Shown: positions 43,971 to 56,086, counted from the stretch's first letter. The stretch: 64,000 nucleotides of DNA from Armatimonadota bacterium (GCA_025354405.1 JANXMY010000027.1:82894-146893), one strand, 5' to 3'. Program-made: numbers and translations. The notes: a model not told the origin generated them from the letters alone.

Positions 43971-44515
43971 ACAGCTTCCCCATCTATTTCTGCGCCCGCT
44001 TTCACAAAAGCATCGTACTGGTTCTGCCCATACATCGCAAATACTACCCGCTCGAGTGTCGTCTCCGGGTGCGCCTTCAAATAGTCTCTTACCGTCTTCA
44101 GCGCCAGCGGTGCGGCTTTGCCGAGTGGATAGCCGTAGATGCCCGTCGAAATCGAGCAAAACGCAATACTCTTGAGCCCCGCTTTGTCAGCCACTTCCAG
44201 GCAGCTTCGATAGGACGATGCCAGCAGATCCGCTTCGCCGTGAGTGCCACCGTGCCACATGGGGCCAGGGGTATGAATGATATACTGCTGCGTCAAATCA
44301 TGCCCGCCCGTGATGACCGCTGTGCCGGTGGGCGTCCCCTGCGGGTACTTCTGCTGAATCTCTGCAGGCAGCCCGTTTCCAGCAGCACCGAAGATTTTCC
44401 CGGTGATCCCACCGCCGCCAGCCAAAGCGGGATTAGCGGCATTCACGATTGCGTCAGCCTTCTGATGCATCATACTTTCATGGACGATTTCGAGGGCTGT
44501 GTTGTTGATTTTCAT
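43967..44515 (-). CDS. Macro domain protein (ADP-ribose/O-acetyl-ADP-ribose hydrolase family)
   Basis: 182 residues. ADAIVNAANPALAGGGGITGK with the ligand-binding Asn and Gly-rich loop, then ISTGIYGYPLGKAA. Macro domains of this class bind or deacetylate O-acetyl-ADP-ribose or remove ADP-ribose from proteins or nucleic acids. Coupled by TTGA overlap to the RNA methylase; a common role in RNA end or ADP-ribose chemistry is a guess. Confidence 0.92.
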   Translation of the reverse strand: MKINNTALEIVHESMMHQKADAIVNAANPALAGGGGITGKIFGAAGNGLPAEIQQKYPQGTPTGTAVITGGHDLTQQYIIHTPGPMWHGGTHGEADLLASSYRSCLEVADKAGLKSIAFCSISTGIYGYPLGKAAPLALKTVRDYLKAHPETTLERVVFAMYGQNQYDAFVKAGAEIDGEAV

Positions 44516-44565
44516 GCTTAACTCCCTTTGTGAAAACTAGACATTCAGAGGCCGTGCCCTTTACT

Positions 44566-44697
44566 CGTAGGAGCGGGGCTTGCCCCCGTCCTCTCAGCTC
44601 ATTCGTTAGTCTGGGGATGACGCAAAAAAAGAAGGATAAAGAAGAACGGTCAAGAAGGACGATCAAGAAGGGCGGGGGCAAGCCCCGCCCCTACAGG
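44566..44697. repeat. Inverted-repeat pair with internal duplication
   Basis: Left arm 44566-44592 and right arm 44669-44697 are inverted copies of about 27 bases (core GGGGCTTGCCCCC) with a few differences. Between them are about 76 bases, A-rich, with the 13-base duplication TCAAGAAGGACGA / TCAAGAAGG in tandem. No gene. It fills the gap between the macro gene and the HD/S24 gene. Confidence 0.75.
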
Positions 44698-44714
44698 ACG
44701 AATCAGTTCGACTC

Positions 44715-46145
44715 TTAAAGATCCCGCAGCAGCCCCACCACCCTACCCCGTATCAGTGTCTCAGCGTCCACCGGGATATTCGGGTAATTGCGGCTGCTGT
44801 TTTCCGACTCCAGCCACTGCGCTCCTGTGTCGGCTCCCGTCGCCGAATCACTCCGGTATCGCTTGACCACTTCGCCGGTCGCCCCGACATGGGCGACTAC
44901 GATGTCTCCGTTGCGAGGCGATTCGATCTCTTTCACAAATAAGACGTCATGCTCGCGAATGCCCTCGTCGGCCATGCTGTCGCCGGTGACACGCACCAGG
45001 AAGTCGGCACCACAGGCGGGCAGGACGACCTCGCGTGTTTCTCCCGCCTCGTCATTCCCCTGCTCCGGCGCCCCTGCGGCAACCAGGCCCCGGATACGCA
45101 GTTTAGTCGTGTGAAACGTGGGGACTTCGCGGGGCTGAGTCACATAGGTTGTCGTCGTCTCACGGTCGACTTCTGCAGGTTTCTGTAGTCCTAGATCGCC
45201 GGTGTAAATCTGAACACTCTCTTTTCCCGAGAGCCAGACGCAGAGCTGACCATTCGCATTTTTCGCGGCTTCGGTATATTCAAAGACCCGTGCGCTTAGA
45301 AGATCGCACTGGGACAACACCTGTGCCTCAGGAAACATCGGCAGCTTCGGAGAACCATATTCCAGAACACCGTGATGGGACAGGATCATGTGTGTGACGG
45401 TCTCTTTAAGCTGTGATGGAAACCCTTTGATACTGTCCATGAACCGCCGAACACGCGAAGCCCCCAGAGAAATATGACCGTTCAATACCCCAGCCGCAGT
45501 GTACTCGCCTGCGTTCAAACCATGCTCCATCTCCGTAAGCTTGCCGAGATCATGCACTAAGGCGCAGGCGACCAGTAAATCATGACTGAGGGTAGGGACA
45601 ATTGTTGCGGCCGAAGCACAGAGCTCCGCAACTTCGACGCTGTGATGCAGCAGCCCCCCAGAGTACGCATGATGCTTTTTCCCGGCGGCGTGCGCCTCGC
45701 AGAATAGAGGCCAGATTTCTTTTTCCTTGTCGAAGATTTTGAGGAGCAGCCCAAGCAGATTCGGTTCCTGAACGGATGCGACAAGCTGCTCAAAACGTGT
45801 CAAATGCTCCGCGTGGTTTTCATGACAGGGGCTTAGGTAAGAAGAGATGTCTTCGGGGATTTCTTGTTCTGCCGCGGACCGCACACTATTGATGGTGATT
45901 TCACCGTCATAGGAGCCGCCTTTGTCCACTTTCCCGCAAACGATCAGAAACTGCGAGGCGGCAATTGACGCTCGCTCTGAGTCCGTGACCGACCACTTCT
46001 TTGCCGAGTGGCGCTGGTTGCGGAAAGTTAAGATTAGCTTAATATCAGGCCCATTGCCTTTTTTCTTCTCAATGTGCGAGCGCGAAAAAAGGCAGTCACG
46101 AAAATCCTCACCGGGCACCAAATCCGTTGTCATATTCGTCTCCAT
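44715..46145 (-). CDS. YhaM-like OB/HD protein fused to LexA-type S24 peptidase domain
   Basis: 476 residues. Residues 1-100 look like an OB-fold; residues 150-260 are an HD domain with AGKKHHAYSGGLLHHSVEVA, the pattern of YhaM/CBF1 3'-5' exoribonucleases, and VHDLGKLTEMEHG (His198-Asp199). Residues 350-476 match the LexA/UmuD peptidase: cleavage-site-like LVAAGAP (Ala357-Gly358), Ser390 in GDSMADEGI, Lys428 in GEVVKRYRS, final NYPNIPVDAETLIRGRVVGLLRDL (core ENSSRNYPNI). No helix-turn-helix is seen. All key catalytic residues of both parts look intact. Role unknown; self-cleavage under DNA damage is an inference from the peptidase family. Confidence 0.85.
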   Translation of the reverse strand: METNMTTDLVPGEDFRDCLFSRSHIEKKKGNGPDIKLILTFRNQRHSAKKWSVTDSERASIAASQFLIVCGKVDKGGSYDGEITINSVRSAAEQEIPEDISSYLSPCHENHAEHLTRFEQLVASVQEPNLLGLLLKIFDKEKEIWPLFCEAHAAGKKHHAYSGGLLHHSVEVAELCASAATIVPTLSHDLLVACALVHDLGKLTEMEHGLNAGEYTAAGVLNGHISLGASRVRRFMDSIKGFPSQLKETVTHMILSHHGVLEYGSPKLPMFPEAQVLSQCDLLSARVFEYTEAAKNANGQLCVWLSGKESVQIYTGDLGLQKPAEVDRETTTTYVTQPREVPTFHTTKLRIRGLVAAGAPEQGNDEAGETREVVLPACGADFLVRVTGDSMADEGIREHDVLFVKEIESPRNGDIVVAHVGATGEVVKRYRSDSATGADTGAQWLESENSSRNYPNIPVDAETLIRGRVVGLLRDL

Positions 46146-46254
46146 TTGCTCTTCCTATGACTTCGGGAAGGGACATCGCAATCTTACCCCATAGCGCCTG
46201 CCATTGTCTTGGACATAACAAAAGAAGAGGGAAAGGATATCGCCTCACTTATTT

Positions 46255-46899
46255 TCAGGAAACCGGAGTGGGTTTTGCTTCAGATTCCTCGGCTGTATCG
46301 GGCCGCAGATGGTTCCAGAGCCATAATCCAAAGAGTGCGAGCAAAACCAACGTCACTGCGACATCCGCCTTCTGCAGCCAGGCATGTACTTGGTCCCAGT
46401 GCTGCCCCAGCTTCACTCCCGCCCAGGATAAGAGGTAACAAAACGGCAGCGCACCTATGAATGTGTAAATACAGAACTTGAGGAAGTTCATCCGGGAAAT
46501 TCCCGCTGGAAGCGAGATAAATGTCCGCACGATGGGCAGAACTCGGCTAAAAAGGGCTGTCACCTCGCCGTACTTCTGGAAGAAAAGCTCCGATTTGTCC
46601 AGGTCACGCTTGCGGATCAGCAGGAACTTGCCGTACTTCTCTAAAAAGGGCCGTCCACCGATACGCCCGACCCAGTACGCAACGATCGAGCCAAGCAAGT
46701 TGCCCGTCGCCCCGACCAATGCCAAGGTATGCAGGTTGAACCCCCGGCTGGGTTCGGTCACGATCAGCGACCCTGCGAACGGCATAATCGCCTCGCTGGG
46801 GATCGGGATACAAGCCGATTCGAGGGCCATGAGGAGTAAAACGCCGGAATACCCGGTATGAGCGATGAACTGTGTCACCCAATCAATTAAATGCTGCAC
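46255..46899 (-). CDS. DedA family membrane protein
   Basis: 214 residues. VLLLMALESACIPIPSEAIM (Glu and Pro-Ser-Glu), GSIVAYWVGRIGGRPFLEKYG, FSRVLPIVRTFISLPAG and hydrophobic segments near both ends. DedA proteins help move lipid carriers such as undecaprenyl phosphate, and affect proton homeostasis. It stands alone. Confidence 0.9.
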   Translation of the reverse strand: MQHLIDWVTQFIAHTGYSGVLLLMALESACIPIPSEAIMPFAGSLIVTEPSRGFNLHTLALVGATGNLLGSIVAYWVGRIGGRPFLEKYGKFLLIRKRDLDKSELFFQKYGEVTALFSRVLPIVRTFISLPAGISRMNFLKFCIYTFIGALPFCYLLSWAGVKLGQHWDQVHAWLQKADVAVTLVLLALFGLWLWNHLRPDTAEESEAKPTPVS

Positions 46900-47206
46900 G
46901 AGTAGATTTAGTCTCCAAAGATTTCAGACTGTCTGCGGTTGCTTACGAGCCGCCGCCAGAGAGTGTTGACGGACTTTTCTGTCGGGAATATTGAAAAGAT
47001 CCTGCCCTATGATAGCATACCTACCCATCCAAACGCGACAGCACCTGAACAAGGAGACTGTTGTGTCGGTCAAGAGCCGCCATCAATTTGTGCTGTTCGA
47101 TATGCTGGCGGAGAAGGCTTGCAATTTCCTGCAATGCTGCCACTGTTTCATCCGGCATGACTATGGCCTTATTTCTTCAGCTGCATAAATTACAGTGACT
47201 TACTTC
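46900..47206. other. 307-bp gap, only a doubtful small frame
   Basis: Between DedA and the CCA transferase. Apart from a doubtful 41-codon frame at 47063-47188, nothing is recognised. Confidence 0.5.
47063..47188 (+). CDS. Possible small protein, 41 residues
   Basis: GTG start with AAGGAGA 7 bases upstream, stop TAA at 47186. Sequence contains FLQCCHCFIRHD with three close Cys. No family. The ribosome site supports translation, but length and lack of relatives leave it doubtful. Confidence 0.25.
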   Translation: MSVKSRHQFVLFDMLAEKACNFLQCCHCFIRHDYGLISSAA

Positions 47207-48619
47207 TCACCCGCCCAACTCCTCCAAAAACACTCGCGCTAGCCTCTCCGCCCCCACCCTATCCTCCGGTGCAAGCCGCCCTTCGATCACTTCGCCGGTC
47301 AGGTATTCTTTTACCTGACCCAGACGCCGACCGGCAGGGAGGCCGAGGAGGCGCATCAGAGCCTCTCCGTCGAGGGGCGAGGTGAGTGTGCTGATGTCCT
47401 GGGCGGCCTGAATGGGGGCCATTCGAGCCTTGAGCTCTTCAGCGCGGGAGATATCTGTGTGGCTGGGGCCGAGCGCGGAAACGTCGGCGCGGTGGATGGC
47501 GAACAGATCCTCCATCTGCGGCCCAAGGTCGCGGATGAGGCGGCGAACGGCGGCATCGGTCCAGGCCGGCTTGTAATCGCCGACACGCATATGCTGGGCG
47601 ACCAGGCGGGAGACGGTGATGACTTCATCACTAGGAAACTTCAGGCGGGTCAGCAGCTTGCGGGCCACCTCCGCCCCAGCCTCCGCATGGCCATAGAAGT
47701 GGACGCGCCCATCTTCCCCAGTGGCTTTAGTCGGCGGCTTGCCGATGTCGTGCAGCAGAGTTGCGAGGCGCAGGGTCAGAGACGCGCTTTCCGGCAGATT
47801 GCCCAGGGCAATCAAGGTGTGTTCCCAGACAGGATAGGCATGGAACTCGTTCTGGGTCACACCCACCATCGCCTGGAGCTCCGGGGCGAACTGGGTCAGC
47901 AGGCCGCTGTCCTTCAGAAGGTTCAGCCCCCTCGGGGCGCGGGAGGTCTGCAGCGTCTTACAGAATTCGTCCCGGATCCGCTCTGCTGAGATAATTGGGA
48001 GCCGGGGGGCGGACTGCCGGACGGCTTTCCAGGTGAACGGTTCAATGGCGAAGCCGAAGCGGGCGGCAAAGCGCACGGCGCGGAGCATCCGCAGGGGATC
48101 GTCTTGAAAAGTCAGCAGCGGATCGGTGGGAGTTCGCAGAATGCCTGCTTCGATGTCCGCAAAAGCCATGCCCAGCGGATCGGTGATCTCCGCCGAGTGC
48201 AGATTTTGCAGCAGCGTATTAATCGTGAAATCGCGGCGGCGGGCATCGTCCTGAAGCGTTCCCGGCTCCACCGTTTCCGGCTTGCGGCTGCCCGGCGCGT
48301 AGGACTCGATCCGAGCCGTGACCAGCTCAACATCCCGGCCTGAAACCACCACCATGGCCGTGCCAAAGCGGGGAAAGACTACCGGCTCAAAGTCTGCCGC
48401 ACCGCATTCCCGCAGAAAGCGAGCGAGCCGCAGAGCATCCCCCTCCAGCACGATATCGATGTCGGCACTTGCGGAAAGTGGCAGGCCCATCGCCCGGTCG
48501 CGGACGTAGCCGCCGACCAGAAAAAGACGGCCATCGTACTCCGTCCCGCGGGTCGCCGCCCGCAGCGTTTCCAGCAGCCTTTCCGTGCTGACAGTTGTTT
48601 TTTCAGAAGTCATAACCAT
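47207..48619 (-). CDS. CCA tRNA nucleotidyltransferase / poly(A) polymerase family, with HD domain
   Basis: 470 residues. FLVGGYVRDRAMGLPLSASA and ADIDIVLEGD hold the class II nucleotidyltransferase metal residues; RRRDFTINTLLQNL follows; the HD domain shows LATLLHDIGKPPTKATGEDG. Adds CCA to tRNA 3' ends. The two ATGs at 48619 and 48613 are both possible starts. Long form with HD (Escherichia coli Cca type layout or Aquifex A-adding type) cannot be split by eye. Confidence 0.92.
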   Translation of the reverse strand: MVMTSEKTTVSTERLLETLRAATRGTEYDGRLFLVGGYVRDRAMGLPLSASADIDIVLEGDALRLARFLRECGAADFEPVVFPRFGTAMVVVSGRDVELVTARIESYAPGSRKPETVEPGTLQDDARRRDFTINTLLQNLHSAEITDPLGMAFADIEAGILRTPTDPLLTFQDDPLRMLRAVRFAARFGFAIEPFTWKAVRQSAPRLPIISAERIRDEFCKTLQTSRAPRGLNLLKDSGLLTQFAPELQAMVGVTQNEFHAYPVWEHTLIALGNLPESASLTLRLATLLHDIGKPPTKATGEDGRVHFYGHAEAGAEVARKLLTRLKFPSDEVITVSRLVAQHMRVGDYKPAWTDAAVRRLIRDLGPQMEDLFAIHRADVSALGPSHTDISRAEELKARMAPIQAAQDISTLTSPLDGEALMRLLGLPAGRRLGQVKEYLTGEVIEGRLAPEDRVGAERLARVFLEELGG

Positions 48620-48683
48620 TGAATAATACCCGCACTATCATTGTGGTTCCCTAGCTCGTCAATCTGGGTAAACTATCTCTAAT

Positions 48684-49151
48684 ATGAACTTCAAACAACT
48701 AGTCACGCAGAGTATCGGGCGGGGCCTTAAAACCGGACTCGCCCTCGCCGCCACGACCAATGCCTCCATCATGATCGCATCGGATATGGAATGCGGCAAT
48801 CCGTGGACGGCAGTCAATGTCATCGCCCATATCGTGGACGGCGACGAAAAAGAGCAGCCGCTTGGCTATTCTCCCCGAGAATCCGCGATCGGGATCGCTG
48901 TCAACGGCACAGCCATGGCCGCCTGGGGCGTACTTTACGAGGGGGCATTACTGCTGACGAAAACTAAAAGTAATCTGTTGACGGCAGTTTTAGCGACGAT
49001 CACCGCCTACGTCATCGACTACTACCTCGTTCCAAAACAGTACACTCCGGGGATTGAGAAGCGGCTGAGCCATAAGTCGGTCATCTTGGCCTATGTCTTT
49101 CTGGCCGCGACTTTCGCTTTGTCGGGGGTGTGGAACAAAAAACCCGAATGA
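48684..49151 (+). CDS. Conserved membrane protein, unknown
   Basis: 155 residues, three or four hydrophobic segments (GLALAATTNASIMIAS, GIAVNGTAMAAWGVLYEGALLL, LLTAVLATITAYVIDYYLV and SVILAYVFLAATFAL). NPWTAVNVIAHIVDGDEKEQ between helices may mark a family, not recognised. A TAAACT element ends 9 bases before the ATG, suggesting a leaderless message. Confidence 0.7.
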   Translation: MNFKQLVTQSIGRGLKTGLALAATTNASIMIASDMECGNPWTAVNVIAHIVDGDEKEQPLGYSPRESAIGIAVNGTAMAAWGVLYEGALLLTKTKSNLLTAVLATITAYVIDYYLVPKQYTPGIEKRLSHKSVILAYVFLAATFALSGVWNKKPE

Positions 49152-49168
49152 CGGCTTAGGAGAGAGTA

Positions 49169-49744
49169 TTATCTCTTAGTCTTCATATCTTCTTCGGCTT
49201 TTTTCACCAGAGTTGCTGCTTCGTCAATTTTCTCCTCGAGAGCTTCCAGAACGGTATGGGGATCAGGGGATCGCTGCATGGCCTCAGCCTCCGGGTCGAA
49301 TCGGTCTTTGACCGTCGGAATGTCCCGGCGCAGCTCTTCGATCAGAGCGATCAGCTTGGCGACCTTTTGTTCGGCCAGAAGGTTGACCTGCAGATCCAGC
49401 TTTGCCCGTCGCTCCGACAGAAGTGCCTGCCGGTTCTGAGTAATCAGCACCACAATTGTCAGCAGTAACGCTCCCAGCCCGATCGTCCCCTGCAGCCAGT
49501 AAAAGGGAGGAGGATCGAAGCGTACCAGGCCAAACAGCCGGGGAAAGATATTCACGAGTATCCAGAGAAAGACTACCCCAATGGTTAGGTTGAGAAACAA
49601 GGGACGACCGAGAAATGCGGTGACCGATTCCACGGCATGCTGGTGAAATCCGGCTTCTTTCTCCGCCTTTGCATGAAGCACGGCCAGGGTTTCGAGCTGC
49701 TGGCTGACATGTTCCGGAAGAGGATGGTGGGAATTTTGCATCAT
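49169..49744 (-). CDS. DUF1003 family membrane protein
   Basis: 191 residues. Two membrane helices (LFLNLTIGVVFLWILVNI and GTIGLGALLLTIVVLI) followed by the DUF1003 block ITQNRQALLSERRAKLDLQV and a charged coiled-coil tail. The ATG overlaps the Nramp stop by 4 bases, so the pair forms an operon. DUF1003 proteins often accompany divalent-metal transporters; function not known. Confidence 0.88.
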   Translation of the reverse strand: MMQNSHHPLPEHVSQQLETLAVLHAKAEKEAGFHQHAVESVTAFLGRPLFLNLTIGVVFLWILVNIFPRLFGLVRFDPPPFYWLQGTIGLGALLLTIVVLITQNRQALLSERRAKLDLQVNLLAEQKVAKLIALIEELRRDIPTVKDRFDPEAEAMQRSPDPHTVLEALEEKIDEAATLVKKAEEDMKTKR

Positions 49745-51057
49745 TTTTTACCCCAGGTTACGAATAACGCGGCGGCGGCAGCCAGCATCGCCGCCGTGCC
49801 TGCCCAGCCGAACAGTTTCTGACGGGTGTTCAGTGTAAAGCGGCCCATAATCGTGGGATTGGTCGCCATGAGCATCATCAAAATCATAATCGGTCCGGCG
49901 GCAACACCATTGATCACCGCCGACCAGAACAAAGCTTTGATCGGGTCGATATGCAAGAAGTTCAGACCCAATCCGATAAACGTCGAAGCGGCGAGGACAC
50001 CGTAGAAACCACGGGCGTGCAAGAGGTCGCGGTTTAATCCTACCGGCCAGCGGAGGGCTTCTCCAACTGCATATGCCGCCGACCCCGCCAGCACGGGCAA
50101 GGCCAGCAGGCCAGTACCGATAATTCCCAGCGCGAACAGCAGGTATGCGAACTGTCCTGCGACCGGCCTGAGTGCCTTCGCCGCATCGGTGGACGTTTGG
50201 ATATCCGTAATCGGCGGCACATGATAATGCAGTGCCGCAGCCGCAGTCAGCATGATGAAAAAAGCCACCAGGTTCGAAAAGGCCATGCCAGCGTACGTAT
50301 CTACCCGGATCCGATGTAGCTGGCCCGCGGCATCACGAGGATTTTCCTTCAGCGGCTGGTCTGTCGGATTCGCTCGTTCGATCTCAACCTCTTCCTCCGC
50401 CTGCCAGAAAAACAGGTAGGGACTGATAGTTGTCCCCAGCACGGCAACGATGCTCGTCACATAGGCTGCTTTCCAGGAAAATGATGGCAGGACTGTCGAA
50501 CGAAGCGCATGACCCCAAGGCACATGCACCACAAATACGGTCGCGACATAGGCGAAGAGGCTCAGACAAAGCCATTTCAGCACACGGGCATAGCGGGCAT
50601 AGAGCAGAAACGTTTCCAGCAGCACGGAAGCAGTCGCGAACAGTGCCGCATACAGCAGCACGGGCCCTCCAACCAGCAGGTTGACGGCGGCTCCCATCGC
50701 TCCGATGTCCGCACCGAGATTGATGATATTAGCGACCAGCACCAGCCCAATCATGAGGTACAGCAGCACAGGGGAATAATGCCGCCGCAGATTTCCCGCA
50801 ATTCCGTGTCCCGTCACTCGTCCGATCAGGGCGCTAATCTCCTGGATCCCCGCCATCAGGGGATAGGAAAAAAGCATGGTCCAGAGCATTCCGTAACCGA
50901 ACTGTGCCCCAACCTGAGAATAGGTAGCGATCCCGCTAGGATCGTCGTCAGAGGCACCCGTCACCAGTCCAGGCCCGAGTGCTGATAACAGCCCCTGTTT
51001 TGTGACACCTTTTGGCGATGTTTTTTCTTCAGTTGGCATGGGCTGCTGTGCGCTCAA
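49741..51057 (-). CDS. Divergent Nramp-family divalent metal transporter
   Basis: 438 residues, about 11 hydrophobic helices. Helix 1 has GPGLVTGASDDDPSGIATYS in place of the canonical DPGN, and helix 6 reads GTTISPYLFFWQ where Nramp has the MPH metal-binding motif. So both metal-site motifs are altered while the fold is kept. This matches Nramp-related subfamilies with other ions; Mg or other ions are possible, but no specificity is claimed. In an operon with DUF1003. Confidence 0.85.
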   Translation of the reverse strand: MSAQQPMPTEEKTSPKGVTKQGLLSALGPGLVTGASDDDPSGIATYSQVGAQFGYGMLWTMLFSYPLMAGIQEISALIGRVTGHGIAGNLRRHYSPVLLYLMIGLVLVANIINLGADIGAMGAAVNLLVGGPVLLYAALFATASVLLETFLLYARYARVLKWLCLSLFAYVATVFVVHVPWGHALRSTVLPSFSWKAAYVTSIVAVLGTTISPYLFFWQAEEEVEIERANPTDQPLKENPRDAAGQLHRIRVDTYAGMAFSNLVAFFIMLTAAAALHYHVPPITDIQTSTDAAKALRPVAGQFAYLLFALGIIGTGLLALPVLAGSAAYAVGEALRWPVGLNRDLLHARGFYGVLAASTFIGLGLNFLHIDPIKALFWSAVINGVAAGPIMILMMLMATNPTIMGRFTLNTRQKLFGWAGTAAMLAAAAALFVTWGKK

Positions 51058-51075
51058 AGTGTCTTAGATTTCCGC

Positions 51076-51105
51076 TTGCTTCTTCGTAATAAAATGGGCT
51101 ATTAT
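51076..51105 (+). promoter_or_regulatory. Promoter of the sugar isomerase gene
   Basis: TTGCTT (51076-51081), 18-base spacer, TATTAT (51100-51105), 5 bases before the ATG at 51111. Transcription would begin at the start codon (leaderless). Confidence 0.5.
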
Positions 51106-51110
51106 GAACT

Positions 51111-51968
51111 ATGTTTAAAGCACTTAGTCCCGGAGCGATCGGCGTCCGCGCCGACACACTCGATCAGGCCCTGACCGCCGCGAAAACTGGCGGGTTCGGC
51201 GGCGTGGAGTTCAATTCTTCCGAGATCGCCGATCTCGTCGAGGCACAGGACGCACAGGCCGTCCGAGCACGCTTCACTTCTGCCGGGATACAGCCCGCCG
51301 GATGGGGCCTGCCGATAGACTGGCGCGGCTCGGAAGAGAGCTGGCACAGCGGCCTCGAAGCGTTGCCCCGCCTTGCAAAAGCGGCGGCGGCGATCGGCGG
51401 CACACGGGTCTCGACCTGGATCATGCCCTGCTCGGACACGCAGGAATATGCCGAAAACCGGCGGTTTCATATCGCACGGTTCCGCCCCATTGCCAAGATA
51501 CTCGGCGACCATGGCATCTCGCTGGGCCTGGAGTTCATTGGGCCTAAGACGCTGCGCGAGACCCAGAAGTTCCCCTTTATTCACACCATGCAAGACATGC
51601 TGGACATGGGCCAGGAGATCGGCCCAAATGTCGGACTGCTGCTTGATGCCTACCACTGGTACACGTCGCACGGCACTATCGAGCAGCTGAGAGCAGTCAC
51701 ACCGCAGCAAGTGGTGTATGTTCATGTCAACGATGCCCCGAAGAATGTCGCAACAGACGATCAAATGGACGGTGTTCGAGACCTGCCGGGGGCGACTGGG
51801 GTCATCGACATCGCCGGCTTTTTACAAACGCTCCAGAGTATCGGTTACGACGGTCCTGTGACCCCCGAACCTTTTGTCAACCTGAGCAGCCTGCCGTCAG
51901 ACGAAGCCCGGCTTCAAACAGTCGGAGCCGCGATGAATGTCATCTGGGAAAGGGCGGGCTTTTCCTAA
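51111..51968 (+). CDS. Sugar phosphate isomerase/epimerase (xylose isomerase-like TIM barrel)
   Basis: 285 residues. Metal-ligand pattern of the AP endonuclease 2 fold: LEFIGPKTLRE (Glu), LLLDAYHWYTSHG (Asp and His), VYVHVNDAPKN (His and Asp) and VTPEPFVNL (Glu). Acts on keto/aldo sugars; substrate unknown. Starts with no ribosome site; its stop is directly followed by the convergent zinc-ribbon protein gene. Confidence 0.88.
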   Translation: MFKALSPGAIGVRADTLDQALTAAKTGGFGGVEFNSSEIADLVEAQDAQAVRARFTSAGIQPAGWGLPIDWRGSEESWHSGLEALPRLAKAAAAIGGTRVSTWIMPCSDTQEYAENRRFHIARFRPIAKILGDHGISLGLEFIGPKTLRETQKFPFIHTMQDMLDMGQEIGPNVGLLLDAYHWYTSHGTIEQLRAVTPQQVVYVHVNDAPKNVATDDQMDGVRDLPGATGVIDIAGFLQTLQSIGYDGPVTPEPFVNLSSLPSDEARLQTVGAAMNVIWERAGFS

Positions 51969-51969
51969 A

Positions 51970-55694
<3,725 letters not shown>

Positions 55695-55705
55695 TCACAA
55701 AGAAG

Positions 55706-55742
55706 CCCGGCACGTCAGGCCATTGCGACCTGTCGTGCCGGG
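55706..55742 (-). terminator. Hairpin after the DUF5679 gene
   Basis: CCCGGCACG, one-base bulge, CAGG at 55706-55719 pairs with CCTG and CGTGCCGGG at 55729-55742. It lies between the small gene and lacZ. The T-run after it on the minus strand is weak (CTTCTTTG), so termination may be partial. Confidence 0.6.
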
Positions 55743-55790
55743 TGAGCAATCGCTCAGCAGGAATTACTTAGCGGGAATTGCTTAAAAAAA

Positions 55791-55934
55791 TTACTTGCTG
55801 GCACCGATCTTGAACATTTTTGTGCCGCAGTGGGAACAGGTTCCAGATGTCGCCGGCTTGCCGTTTTTCATGGTGACGGCGGTCGGCTCTTTCATTTCTT
55901 TCTTAGCTTTACACTTGACACAATAGGCTTCCAT
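55791..55934 (-). CDS. DUF5679 small zinc-ribbon protein, 47 residues
   Basis: MEAYCVKCKAKKEMKEP at the start and TCSHCGTKMFKIGASK at the end, with four Cys as CxxC pairs and NGKPATSGTC between; this is the DUF5679 pattern. Perfect ribosome site AGGAGG 7-8 bases before the ATG. Too short for ordinary gene-length cutoffs. Probably binds zinc; function unknown. Divergent to the Fur operon. Confidence 0.9.
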   Translation of the reverse strand: MEAYCVKCKAKKEMKEPTAVTMKNGKPATSGTCSHCGTKMFKIGASK

Positions 55935-56056
55935 TATAGTACCCTCCTCAGTTTACCGGCGTCGCTTGGGTTTCGTTGCGCCCGGCTAATATCCTCTAGT
56001 TCGCTCTTGCCGCGAAATATCCTCCTCGTGGCGACGATTATTTTCTCGTGACAGGA

Positions 56057-56086
56057 TTGACAACGATTTTCGAGAGCAGGTACAAT
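56057..56086 (+). promoter_or_regulatory. Sigma-70-type promoter of the Fur/VIT operon
   Basis: TTGACA (56057-56062), 18-base spacer, TACAAT (56081-56086); expected start near 56093. Between it and the ATG lies TAATTCTTAATAAAGAG with AT-rich half-sites that might be an autoregulatory site; AGTAATT occurs on both sides. The operator is a guess. Confidence 0.75.

Noticed and set aside
46991..47062. Longer TTG start for the small frame at 47063
   Set aside because: No ribosome site at the TTG, while AAGGAG precedes the GTG at 47063.
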